Origin: Corallium rubrum | Taxonomy: Eukaryota; Cnidaria; Anthozoa; Scleralcyonacea; Coralliidae | DNA length: 64,000 nt | NCBI GenBank assembly: GCA_964035015.1 | Contig: OZ035999.1 | Location: 3,023,127 to 3,087,126, forward strand | Direction: 5' to 3' | Shown here: piece by piece, positions 1 to 13,134 of the stretch | Position numbering within the stretch: the first letter of the stretch is position 1 | How the letters are laid out: every line of letters begins with the position of its first letter | Notes under the pieces: model-generated | Databases searched by the model: none | Seen by the model: only the letters and a program-made list of their open reading frames with translations | Told to the model about the DNA's origin: nothing | Program-made: the position numbers and the translations under genes

Positions 1-255
1 ATAACAGTGTTAAACATCCAGAAACTGTATCTATACTTTGTTGATTATAAACAATATGTTTACTTTGAGTGGAGCTTGCCAGTTTTTTGAAAATGATGCG
101 CGCGCAAAACCTTGAAACTCGCCTATTTCTCCAAAAACGAACTAGCTATGGCAAAACTTGATAGCGTGTAGCGTGAAGACTATACAGCGCATTCTCTTAA
201 AATTGTTTGTGAATGCTCCTACCCAAGAATGTCTGTGGCCTACGCTAAACGTCCC

Positions 256-510
256 ACAATAGACGAATTTAATGCGACGAAAATGCGATGTCGAGTGATT
301 AAACGTCGAATTTCAGTCGAATAAGATTGTTTTTACTTGGACGCGTTTAGCCTGAAAACGATTCCTCAAAAACATGACGCCGAATTGTCACAGACAGAAG
401 AGAAACATTTAATTCGACGCGACGATAATTCGTCGTGTGACTCGAACCACGATATTCAAACAATTAAATTCGTCTCAATTAAATTAGTCTATTGTGCGAC
501 GTTCAGCGCA
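256..510 (+). repeat. Dispersed repeat, copy also at 51745-51960
   Basis: The stretch with AATTTCAGTCGAAT, TTTTTACTTGGA, GCCTGAAAACGAT and GTGCGACGTTCAGCGCAG reappears reverse-complemented near the right of the window with many substitutions. It is not coding. The flanks 1-255 and 600-1030 show nothing I can name. Confidence 0.6.
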
Positions 511-534
511 GGCCTGAGGCTCTTTGACGAGTAA

Positions 535-600
535 AATCGTCAGTCTGGCGTTAGAGTAAAAATAGAGGGGCCGTTTCTGGCCTGCTCAGGTCGAGATGTG
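535..600 (+). repeat. SINE-body fragment (GTAAAATCGTC type)
   Basis: Matches the body of the tandem SINE at 34370-34915 and the fragments at 24815-24880 and 52410-52450: TAAAATCGTC, then TCTGGCGTTAGAGTAAA and a GGGGCCGTTT motif. Confidence 0.5.
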
Positions 601-1032
601 TTAAAACAATAAAAATTGCCAACACGTTTTTCACATCACAGACACTTTAAACAGAACTTTTACTTTCATCAGCCATTTAACAATTATTAGGCAAGGTTAG
701 GCAATTATCAAGGCCGAGGATCTGCTATATGCTATGTTTGTTTTGGCGCGAGCAGAATGAGCAGGCTATTATCATTGTCATTCAAAACAAGGTCTGGAAA
801 CTCTTGTTCTACCTTTTGTGCACGGTGCACGGTCACTGAATCCATTGTATTTTAGCACAACGAACGAATTATCCAATAGCAACGTTTCAGTTCAATCACT
901 CAACCGTGCTATTTAAGTCTTAATAAACCTAAAACAAAGGATGTGCCTGGTGATAATAGGCGCTTTGAAGCATGCCGAGTTTCCAGACCATATCTCTGTT
1001 TGACTATGTTTTGTCAATATTGACAATGTCTG

Positions 1033-1185
<153 letters not shown>

Positions 1186-1454
1186 TTGTGAAATTCATTA
1201 ATAATTCATGAGTTTTGCAGCCAATCCAATTTCAGAAATTACGTCACATGTATACCCCTGTAAACCCCATACAAACCACTAGTGCTTGTAACTAATTAGC
1301 ATCTCAATATGATTATCCCAAAGGGATTTTTACTATTTATTCATTTCACAAGTTGTTTACAACACTCGCGTCCTTGTTGTATTGAATATACAATCACTCG
1401 CCTTCGGCTCGTGATTGTATAATTCAATACAACACGGCCGCTCGTGTTGTAAAC

Positions 1455-1456
<2 letters not shown>
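1186..1456. repeat. Dispersed foldback repeat, copy at 62623-62955
   Basis: Same orientation and about 90% alike over most of its length to the second copy, which holds about 60 extra bp. The right half folds into a hairpin: GTTTACAACAC pairs with GTGTTGTAAAC and TTGTATTGAAT with ATTCAATACAA. An (AT)n tract at 1457-1521 abuts this copy only. Confidence 0.8.
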
Positions 1457-1523
<67 letters not shown>

Positions 1524-1827
1524 TTTTAGCCAATCATAACTGAGATAGCATTGTATAATATTTGTACTTATTATAATTATGCTACATGTACAGTGGTCAC
1601 TTTCACATTACCTCAAGAGAGTGGAGAGAGGAAAGACAAAGAAGAAGGCATTGAGTTGAAAAACCAAGATGAAGAATTCCCGAAAATGATCAAACATTTC
1701 CAGGAAGAGATACCAAAACAGGCCCATGTTTGGCGTTAGATCTGGAACCCAAAGACTGTCAAGAATAGAATTACACATATAAATAAGAGTTTACAACATT
1801 TGTATATCATGATTTTTTAGTCAAAAT

Positions 1828-2187
1828 CAACCTCGTCCCCAGGGCATTTTGCCTCCACGTTGGGAGTCGGCGAAAATGGCCCTGGCATCGGCTGGTCACG
1901 TGACACCCAGAATTTTGGGGTGTTTTGGCAAGAAAATTTATGCGGTCTTTGTGTTTCGTTTTTGTATAGTACGTATACATGAATAAGAAATAAGAAATAT
2001 TTAACGCTCTGCCGAATCACTCATGTGAGCCTTTATCATAAATGCAACTGGCTAGCATTATTCATCATGATACTCCCCACGATTATCCAGGATACATTTA
2101 AATGTCGTTTAGAATCGACCAGCCGATGCCAGGGCCATTTTCGCCGACCTCCCAACGTGGAGGCAAAATGCCCTGGGGACGAGGTTG
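1828..2187. mobile_element. Miniature transposon with 9-bp TSD (Mutator-like)
   Basis: Arms of about 75 bp begin CAACCTCGTCCCCAGGG and end CCCTGGGGACGAGGTTG. It is flanked by perfect 9-bp direct repeats AGTCAAAAT (1819-1827 and 2188-2196), the size made by Mutator-like transposases. No coding sequence. Confidence 0.85.
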
Positions 2188-2377
2188 AGTCAAAATAAGG
2201 ACGAGGCCAGCACGCACCACTTTTTAGGAAAGATAGCCACGCACAGTTTAGAAACCCATAACCCATAGTTAGAGTGCTACGTCCCCCCCCCCCCCCTCCA
2301 AAAAAAAAGTAGTGTTCCTCTTAATGTAACGCCCCCACCCACCCACCCACCCCCTAAAAAATAAAAAAATAAAAAAA

Positions 2378-3895
2378 ATAACGCCCCCAAGTAACGCCCT
2401 TCAAAAATAACGCCCATCAAAAGTAACAGCCCCTAAAAAGTAACGGCCCCCCAAAAAATATATAACGAGTCCCCAAAAGTAATCGCCCCAGAAAGTAACG
2501 GCTACTCAAAAATAACCCCACCCACCCCCCAAAAAAGGGACGGCCCCTCGAAATAACAGTCCTCCACAAGCAACGGCCCGCTAAAAGTAACGACCCCGCT
2601 GCACAAGTAACGAAGCCCCACAAGTAACGACGGCCCACAAGTAACGACGGCCCACAAGTAACGACGGCCCACAAGTAACGACGCCCCACAAGTAACGACG
2701 GCCCACAAGTAACGACGCCCCACAAGTAACGACGGCCCACAAGTAACGACGCCCAACAAGTAACGACCCCCCACAAGTAACGACGGCCCACAAGTAACGA
2801 CCCCCCACAAGTAACGACCCCCCACAAGTAACGACGGCCCACAAGTAACGACGCCCCACAAGTAACGACGGCCCACAAGTAACGACCCCCCACAAGTAAC
2901 GACGCCCCACAAGTAACGACCCCTCACAAGTAACGACCCCTCACAAGTAACGACCCCCCACAAGTAACGACCCCCCACAAGTAACGAACCCCACAAGTAA
3001 CGAACCCCAGTAACGAACCCCACAAGTAACGAACCCCCGCAAGTAACGAACCCCACAAGTAACGAACCCCACAAGTAACGACGCCCCACAAGTAACGACG
3101 CCCCACAAGTAACGACCCCACACAAGTAACGAACCCCACAAGTAACGAACCCCACAAGTAACGACCCCCCACAAGTAACGACCCCCCCACAAGTAACGAC
3201 CCCCCACAAGTAACGAACCCCAGTAACGAACCCCACAAGTAACGAACCCCCACAAGTAACGAACCCCACAAGTAACGAACCCCACAAGTAACGACGCCCC
3301 ACAAGTAACGACGCCCCACAAGTAACGACGCCCCACAAGTAACGACCCCCCACAAGTAACGAACCCCACAAGTAACGACCCCCCACAAGTAACGACGCCC
3401 CACAAGTAACGACCCCCCACAAGTAACGAACCCCACAAGTAACGACCCCCCACAAGTAACGACGCCCCACAAGTAACGAACCCCACAAGTAACGACGCCC
3501 CACAAGTAACGAACCCCACAAGTAACGACCCCCCACAAGTAACGACCCCACACAAGTAACGAACCCCACACAAGTAACGAACCCCACACAAGTAACGAAC
3601 CCCACAAGTAACGACCCCCCACAAGTAACGACCCCCCACAAGTAACGACCCCCCACAAGTAACGACCCCCCACAAGTAACGACCCCCCACAAGTAACGAC
3701 CCCCACACAAGTAACGAACCCCACAAGTAACGACCCCCACAAGTAACGACCCCGCACAAGTAACGACGCCCCACAAGTAACGAACCCCACACGTAACGAA
3801 CCCTACAAGTAACGAACCCCCACAAGTAACGACCCCGCACAAGTAACGACGCCCCACAAGTAACGACCCCCACAAGTAACGGCTCTCCAAAAGTA
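2378..3895. repeat. 16/17-bp minisatellite, ACAAGTAACGA + C-rich block
   Basis: About 90 units of a constant ACAAGTAACGA followed by a variable block: CGGCCC, CGCCCC, CCCCCC (17-bp units) or ACCCC (16-bp units). The left 200 bp are diverged. The long minus-strand open frames (up to 468 codons of VVTCGGSLLVG type) arise because the minus strand of the unit lacks stops; they are not genes. Poly-C and CCCA tracts at 2283-2352 precede it. Confidence 0.95.
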
Positions 3896-3945
3896 ACCGC
3901 TCCTGCATGCTGACGGAAGTATGCAGTCTCTGAGTGCCTTCTACC

Positions 3946-5785
3946 CAACCTCATCCCCAGGGACATTTGTGGGGTCTGGGCCAAGATGGCGGCCAAAAAC
4001 AAAATGGTGGGAACAAATGGCCCTGGCCATTGAACTCTAAGTAGACTGGAACGATAACTTGCTTGCACGTTTTGAAGCCAAAAATGGCGGACATGGGGGC
4101 CGCCATGCAAGTCAACCCCAGTCCCTTTTACTTTATAACCGAGAAAAAATGAAGCTGAATTTGGTGAAATGGTTTGCAAAAACAGCTTGAAATCAAAGAA
4201 AAACTAAACTTGTTAACCACTTTTAGGCTTAGATCAAATTCCAATATACTGTATAGAGTAGGTGAACACTGACATGACGAGTAAAAACAAGAAAAACAGT
4301 AAAAACATAAGCTCTCAAATGAAAGTCAACAGTACGCAACCAAAATTGCCATGGTTTGGACAAATATAAAGAAAATACATAAGAATCCCAGGTTTAAAAT
4401 GAACAGTTTGTTTATAAAATCAGTTAGGATTTAAATTCCTTAATTTTCAGTAGAAAAACAACAACAAAATGCACTTTACCGGGTGTTATTACACCTCTGG
4501 AGTTACTCTTCGTCTCGAAAAATGTCAGATTTAGCATTTCCACAACTGAAACTTGAGTTAAAGCAATAATTTAGCATTATCTTATTACTAATTCTTGGCA
4601 TGATAACCTTCAAACGTTTGAGATAACAAAGAAAAATAAGAAAAATCGCATTTTCCGTACGAGTTTCGGACTCGAATTTTCCTTTTGTTCGGCAGATACA
4701 GATTTTCGTGGGTAAAAATTGTTCAGGTACAAGGCCGATAAGCCCAATACGTACTAGCTTCTTCATTATCATCTATAAAAACTTTAGGTCTAAAAAATGG
4801 TTGTTTTTTGCAGCGAGTTTTCAGTTTTTCATTGTGCCCTTCATAGGTTCTGTTGACGTGCAATGGCTACCCCCAGCGGCCGGAAGTTTGCTTCACCCAA
4901 TCATAGGGGCTGTCCTATGGAGTTAGCGTTCCAGTTTACTTAGAGTTCAATGACCCTGGCATTTTGACTTATTTTGGACTCGGACCCAGGCTTCACGAGT
5001 TTATCGCGCCTAGTCAAGCTCAATTTTCTCTGAATATTTAGTTCAGCCTGACTGACCAAACTGAAAACAATCAAAACATTAATTTCCAAATACATTGTCG
5101 AATTATAAAAATAAACAGACTTTTAATAAATATTTGTAAATGCTTATTATTTAACATTTGCTTCACCGCTGTGCCAAATTCGCAAGAAACCGGATTGCCG
5201 TTGTCTGGCCGGACCGCCTTGTTTTCGTGAGTTTTCGGTGGATTCAATTCAGCGTTTTGAAAAACATTTAGGCTTCGTTTAGTCGAGAATTCTCGTTTGA
5301 AAAATGCCTGCTTCTCAATGGCCAAACACGTAAATTCTGCCCTGTGGTGTACTTTCCTTTCGTAGCCAAAATACTTTTTGACACCAAGTCTTTCGTTCGC
5401 CCGATTTAGAAAACACTCTAAATTGCCGTCGTATGGACTTCGTTGTATGGCAGCCAGGGCACAGAAACGACACGACCCATCATTACATAGTCTTCCGACG
5501 TTTTTATGGGTGTTTCACGAGCTTTCCTCACATTTTCATTCATTTTGAAGTTGTTTATAACAGCCGGCAATTCTGGTAACACTTATTTAATATAATTTGA
5601 GCCCTATAAACAAATGTCCGCGGGTTAGCTTGCCGCCCGTCTTGTTTCCACCGATCAGAATACCTAAAACATCCAATGTTATCTCGACCAATCAAATGTG
5701 GTGATAGCTCAGCCTGTGCCAGGGCCATTTGTTCTTGGCCGCCATCTTGGTCCAGCCCCCACAAACGGACCTGGGGACGAGGTTG
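3946..5785. mobile_element. 1.84-kb transposon with CAACCTCRTCCCCAGG ends and 9-bp TSD
   Basis: Left end CAACCTCATCCCCAGGG, right end ACCTGGGGACGAGGTTG, flanked by CCTTCTACC (3937-3945) and CCTTCTACT (5786-5794), eight of nine bases matching. An inner inverted pair lies at about 4013-4053 and 4926-4968. No transposase frame is visible, so it is non-autonomous and related by its ends to 1828-2187. It sits in PIG-U intron 8; its right TSD ends 3 bp from the exon-8 donor. Confidence 0.75.
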
Positions 5786-5797
5786 CCTTCTACTTAC

Positions 5798-8700
5798 ATA
5801 AATCCATAGGTTGAGTTCAAAAACTCCCAAGATCCAACCAGAGAATACGATAAACCAATAAAAATAGCCATCCAAAGTGCGAACCAAAATATTATAAAAC
5901 TAACATATATAGAATTGTCTTTTCCACCATTCTTTTTGTCACATTCAGAGTTCTGAGAAAGAGAAGAGAAGTCTTTACTGGATAATTCTGTAAAGTTGTG
6001 GAGATGAAGAGAAAGCCTTAATTTGACAAATTAACCCATTGACGCCTTATACCTGGAAGGCTGACTCCAAGCAGTCAATCATTGGACGAAAAATTTAAGA
6101 CAAACAAAGAAGCCATTCTAGACGTCAGTTTCCGACTTTCAGTCCTTTTAATACGGCATTTTTATATTCAGATATTCAGCCGGAACATATAAAAACATCA
6201 CAAACATCACAAAAAAATAGAACCTTTACTTTAATAATTTAAACATTTCGAGAAGCTGTGTTTGAGTGGCAAGACCTGACTAAATATAGCAAAACGCTTG
6301 ATCTAAAAATGTCAGTTTAAAACCGGACATAATTTTCACCCATTTGAAGCGTGTTTTCGACAATGTACTTGCCCTTTTTTTATATCCTGTGTAAAAATAC
6401 AAATTCGGCTGTTTTTGCGGTGGTTCTCGACTTGACTGATCTATACAGGTTCTCGCAGTAATACGAAACAAAATTTGCATGAATGGCCATGTAGGAGCCA
6501 AAACTGACGTCCAAAAATGGCTTCATGTCCGTCATTTTAGGACTCACTTTTTGATTGGCGGTCAGCTTTCCAAGTTTATATATTACCTTTTGAATTAGAA
6601 TGAGTGCCACAGGTATAATAAGCATGACGGGGTAGAGTGATTTGTACGATGCAAATGCAACAAAGCACATTGATAATGGCGCTGAGCCTAAAATATAAAC
6701 AGACAACCATGCACGTTTTAAGTTCCAATTGCCAAGTTTAGTCTACAATTACAGTCGAACTCCTATTAAAGTGTCTACGAAACGAAAATTAAGTTTGTCT
6801 TATTCGAAAGAACACTTAAAATGATAGAGTAACATCTTTTGCAGTTTTTCGTTTCCTTGCTTCGTTCTTGAGATATTTCAGTTCGTTTGATATGGAAAGT
6901 AAACAACTTGACGTCACATGCGCATAATGAATTATCAGAGAAGGTTATATATGTTTGCTATTATCACACATAATCACTTGAAAATTCTACAAATTCTACT
7001 TCCAAAAACGAAAGGTTCGTTTCTTGAAAAATGGAAAATACAAGTTTGAGAGTCCAAAACACGTGCAAAAACAAGTCGGAAAAAGAATAAAACTAAATGT
7101 TATGCATAGTTAAACAGCCTGACAATCAAAAACTGTTATCAAATAAATAGAAACCGTTGTTGCTGTGGCAACAATGACATTTCAAAATGGCTGCCAATTA
7201 CCCTTCAAACTAATTTAATTCGAAAAAAACTTTGGTGACCCCCCATTTTTTTTTTCATTAAAACTTTTCCTGAAGTGGAGTAATTAATAGGCTGATTTAT
7301 TTTTTTTTTAAAAATCATGTTTGTTAATTTTTAAAAAAATCGGATCTACAGAATTTTTTTAAAATCGGCCTATTGATTACTCATACTTCAAGAAAAGTTT
7401 TAATGAAAAAAAAAAGGGGGGATTAACAAAGTTTTTTTCGAATTAAATTAGTTTGAAGGGTAATTGGCATAGCAACAACTGTTGCTATTTATTTGGTAAC
7501 AGTTTTTGATTGTCAGACTGTTTATCTATGCATAACATTTAGTTTTATTCTTCTTCCGAAATATTTATGCACGTGTTTTGGACTCTCAAACTTGTATTTT
7601 CCATTTTTCTAGAAACTGTATGAAGCCACCTTAAACTACTGGGACTCAGGTCGTAATGTATTATCCGGTATTTTCTCAGTTTTGATCGGTGACATAATAT
7701 TTACCTATAATATAGTAATGAATTCTTCGAATGTTTGCACAGTGACAAATTGTAATAGAAGCGAGAATTTGTGATATTTAATAATTATTTAATTTTTATT
7801 AATATTTAAGAATTTAATACTTATTGCTGAGCTTCCGACCTGTTGACTCACTGGCCTTCATCAGTTTTTGCTCTAATGAAGGCCCGAGTCAACAGGTCAA
7901 AGCTAAAAGCACAAAATAATAAACGTGTGTAAATTTTTCATGATATCTTACACTGACTCGAGCGGGATTTGAAAAAAATCAGGTAAAATTATCAAGAATA
8001 TAGTCACTGACGAAAATACCGTAATCACGTAACGACATCGTTGAAAACTCACCTTACAATATAAACACAGATTTATTTACAAACAAAACAAAACAAAACA
8101 AAACAAAACAAAACAAAACAAAACAAAACAAAACAAAACAAAACAAAACAAAACAAAAACAAAAACAAACAAAAACAAAAACAAAAACAAAAACAAAAAC
8201 AAAAACAAAAACAAAAACAAAAACAAAAACAAAAACAAAAACAAAAACAAAAACAAAAACAAAAACAAAAACAAAACAAAACAGCTAACAAGCTAACCTG
8301 GCTCTTACTGTCTTACACTGCTGCATTAAAAGAAAAATAAAACATTTTGTTTTTATGATTTGGGTGAAAACAAAAATGGTTAGTCTAACTGCTATGCCTG
8401 AGATAATACAGGTCCTTTTGGCATTTTGAAATTGATCTTGTTTGAAATTTGAGACTGTTTGAAACTTCGTACCAATATTTAAATGATAGAAAGCTATATC
8501 CAGTTCAACGACGAGTCGACTGACGATGACGGAATCCCCATAAAGGACATCCGACATCCTGGCTTAGCCCCCCCCCCCTGTGACAGGGGGCCCCCCTCTT
8601 GCCGGGCAGCGCCTATAGGAGTTACGCCACTGTAATAAACGTGTAGTTTCCACACATTTTCGCTTCTATTACAATATAATATTTGTTGTATATTTCTATA

Positions 8701-11161
8701 ACTACTATAGCTTATGTATTGGCATAATTAGCTAAACTGATATTCCAGAATAATCCACTGTTTAAAAACATTTTAAAACATACCCAAGAAAGAGTAATAC
8801 AACGCCAGTGTGACTGAAAGATTGGTAAAAATGAGAGTAGACTGGGCAACACATGTACCAACAGTGAACGGGTTTAACAAATAACTAGAAATTGAAACAA
8901 AAATAACCAGCATTAAAAACTGTAATCTTATACATGATTCAAACAAAGTGAAAATTAATTTGTAAAACAGTTTGTAGAACAACAGCACTTTTATTATGTT
9001 GCACATGTGGTGAGAAGTGAAAATAGTAACCTCACGAAAGATGGTTGTTTGCCAAAACAGAACGAAAATACAAACGCAATGAGTGAAAAAAGATGGGGAA
9101 TAGATAGAACTCAACTGAGGAAGTTGAAGTGCCTCTATGGCCTGTGGATCTTTACATATTTAAATAACTTAGGTTAAAGTGCAAATGAAGCGACAATTAA
9201 GTCAGTCTTATTTGAAAGAACGCTTAAAATGATAGAGTAACATCTTTTGCAGTTTTTCGTTTCCTTGCTTCGTTCTTGATATATTTCAGTTTGTTTCACA
9301 TGGAAATTAAACATTTTGACGTCATGACGTGCATAATGAGTTATCGAAAAAAGTTATATATCTTTGATATTGTCAAATATAATTACCTGAGCATCTACAT
9401 GTTTAGTGTTCTGGGCGAAACACACCCACATGCTTCCTTTGAATTAACTTGGTTTGATAATAGCAAAGCTACATAACTTTTTTCGATAACTCATTATGCA
9501 CGTCATGACTTCCAAATGTTTAATTTGCATATCAAACAAACTGAAATATCTCAAGAAGCAAGGAAACGAAAAACTGCAAAAGATGTTACTCTATCATTTT
9601 AAGTGTTCTTTCAAATAAGACTGACTTAATTTTCGTTTCATTTGCATTTTAGTAGAAGATGTTTCCCGAATTTTTTTCTCAAAAATATTAAATCCCTGCC
9701 CATTAACAGCGCTTCAAAGTTGGTACCTCTATAACTGTGATCGTGCATTAGGGACATGGTGCGAGTTTACTGTGTGACGTCACGGTCCGAACCGAACTTC
9801 TGACTATTTAGTGTGTTTTTGGTATTGCGTCTCTTAAACCTTTATTTAAGCAATGAAAACTTTAGATATATTCATCAATGTGTTCCAAGATGGTTCGTCT
9901 GACTCAGACTCGGCAGAAGAAATTTTGTTGTTCCGACTGTGACGCGAATGTGACGTAGATCTATCAATTAGAGCCCAGGCCCAAAAAAACGGTCTAACTT
10001 TCAAAATGGCGCGATTTGGGCTGACTGATTTGGCCAACTTCGGAGCGCTGTTAATGGGCGAGCATTTAATATTTTGAGAAAAAATTTCGGGAAACATTTT
10101 CTTTTAACCTAAGTTATTTAAATATGTAAAGATCCCACAGACCATAGAGGCACTTTAATGATGGACAAAGAAGATTTCAAGAGATGGAGCAAATGCCATC
10201 TCATCCAAGCAGGATGAAATTCCTCAAGGACAACAATGATGATGATGATGATTTTGTAACGAAATACTGAAGTTTCGAGCGGAGAGCTTTACTCACATTT
10301 TACTCTGATATGAAGGGCTCCGCTTGAAACGTTACTAAAAACCGGGATTTTTTGTTACTAAAGTAGTTTACCGCCCTTTCAGTTTGCTCTGATCAAAACT
10401 TTCCCTACGTATAGCACTCTACTCTTTTTACATATGATTCAATTGGTTTGGCGTCCCCATCGAGTTTCTGATGTGTGCAGGAGCCGATTGGGAGAGCACG
10501 AAAAAAGCGTAAGAAATTTTTGATAATACATACATAGAATAAGACTCAAAATGAAAACTATAAAACTCAATGAAATCGATGTATATCAAAGAAAGTGTTT
10601 ACTGTTTGTTGCTTGAACAGCTTTACATTTATTTGAAATATTCCAAGTCCTCCACCTAATTTTAAATGTTGTCACAGACCACGAGTTTATTTGCTTTGTT
10701 TTTGAGCAAGTGGGGTTTTTTCCCTTTCTTTCAAAAAAATGTTTTCCCGCGCTTTTTTCCGTGCTCCGTCAGCCTCCGTGGAAAAGTGTGCTGCGTAGGC
10801 AGTGTTGAAGCACAAATCGAAATATAGTTAGGAGTCCAACGTTTCGAGCGAAGGTCCTTCGTCGTCAGAGAAACGGGGGGCGAAGGGCTTTCGCTCGAAA
10901 CGTTAGACTCCTAATTCCGATTTATGTTACGATGTACCGTATACAGAGACATGTGAAGACTGGAAAATGTCTGCATGCCCAATGCCTTGTTCGTGGAAAA
11001 TATTTTGTTGCAGAAAATGTTTGATTGTTTGCCATCGTATTTCATTTTATTTCAAGTCAAACTTTAAAAATAAATTTGTAAACCATGCAGGAAATCCTGA
11101 ATTTAATTTTGTAGAGAGTTTTTTGTCACCAGGACTGAGAACAATTAACTATCCTGGACTG

Positions 11162-11224
<63 letters not shown>

Positions 11225-12949
11225 ATTAACAAATAAAACATAAAGCTCAAATGACGTCAAACGAACCTTTATAAGTGCACATATGCACAGGAGCGGTATG
11301 TATTATTTGTTTTATAAAATAATAATAAGAAAAAACAAGCTAAAAGTGGGATAGTTTTGAAAGTTCGCTAGATTTTCCCGCCAGGTGACGCCATCCTACG
11401 CCACTCCACGCCATTTTACGTCATTCATGATCTTCATACTCTTATAAATGCACGGAGCCAGCCAATCAGAGCGTGCGTAGAGGACACCTTATTTTATATA
11501 TATATATATATATATATAGTTAATAAAAATAGCCCATACAGTACCTTGTCATAACATAAAATGGTACATTTTTTAAATTGTCTGATTTTAATAAAATTGG
11601 TTCTACTTTTTCTGCGTAATGATTGAGATCACGTTCCTGATTGGAAAGCTACAAGAGAAAAAATCAACAATGAATGACAACGCTATGTGTGCAACTGTAA
11701 AATTACCACTGTTTAATAGTTGAGCCTATGATCATGAGTGCTACCTGACTAGGTCCCTCTAAAGTACGCAATTTGTGAATTTCAAATCTGTATAACATAC
11801 CTCAGAATCACAATGCAATTGAGCACACTTGTATAAAACAATGCCAGTCAAAACATCACAAAGCTGTTGGAAGACAAAATATTGCTAATTTAAAATTAAT
11901 ACTATACAAAATGCTACTTTGTGAAATGATACTTTGTAAACGGTACTTTGTGAAATGGTACTTTGTGAAATGATACTTTGCAAAACGGTACTTTGTGAAA
12001 CGGTAATTTGTGAAATGGTACTTTGTGAAATGGTACTTTGTAAAATGGTACTTTGCAAAACGGTACTTTGTGAAATGGTACTTTGTGAAATGGTACTTTG
12101 CAAAAGGTACTTTGTGAAAGGGTACTTTGTGAAAGGGTACTTTGTGAAATGGTACTTTGTGAAATGGTACTTTGCAAAAGGTACTTTGTGAAAGGGTACT
12201 TTGTGAAATGGTACTTTGTGAAATTTCGCAAAAGGTACTTTGTGAAAGGGTACTTTGTGAAATGGTACTTTGCAAAATGGTACTTTGCAAAATGGTACTT
12301 TGTAAAATGGTACTTTGTAAAATGGTACTTTGTAAAATGGTACTTTGTAAAATGGTACTTTGCAAAATGGTACTTTGTAAAATGGTACTTTGTAAAATGG
12401 TACTTTGCAAAATGGTACTTTGCAAAATGGTACTTTGCAAAATGGTACTTTGCAAAATGGTACTTTGCAAAATGGTACTTTGCAAAATGGTACTTTGCAA
12501 AATGGTACTTTGTAAAATGGTACTTTGTAAAATGGTACTTTGTAAAATGGTACTTTGTAAAATGGTACTTTGCAAAATGGTACTTTGTAAAATGGTACTT
12601 TGTAAAATGGTACTTTGTAAAATGGTACTTTGTAAAATGGTACTTTGCAAAATGGTACTTTGTAAAATAATACTTTTCAAAATGGTACTTTGTAAAATAA
12701 TACTTTTCAAAATGGTTCTTTGCAAAATGGTACTTCGCAAAGTGGTATTTTGTGAAATGGCACTTTGTTAAATAGTGCTTGCAAAAATGGTACTTTAATT
12801 TTGAAATAGTACTCCAGTTAATCTTCACACATGCTTTGAAGACCTATAAATATTTTTTTTTGTACCAAACAAAAGGTCATGTGACCACAAACCAACCACA
12901 AACCAACCAATGACAGTCATCATTGCATCCAGTGAAACTCTAGCTATAT

Positions 12950-13022
<73 letters not shown>

Positions 13023-13087
13023 CAATCTACAGACACATGTTTCGCTGTACTACAGCTCATCAGTGTAGCTTGGAACAATCTGAATGA

Positions 13088-13134
<47 letters not shown>

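Noticed and set aside
2378..3895. CRISPR-like array
   Set aside because: Units are 16-17 bp with no unique spacers, in a eukaryotic genome without cas genes.
2417..4179. Several overlapping minus-strand open frames of 109-468 codons
   Set aside because: They are one G-rich 16/17-bp satellite read in three frames; the residue pattern repeats and no domain or start context is present.
11856..12828. Frames of up to 304 codons on both strands (WYFAK, QSTIL, HFTKY repeats)
   Set aside because: A 15-bp tandem repeat keeps any frame open; both strands behave alike.
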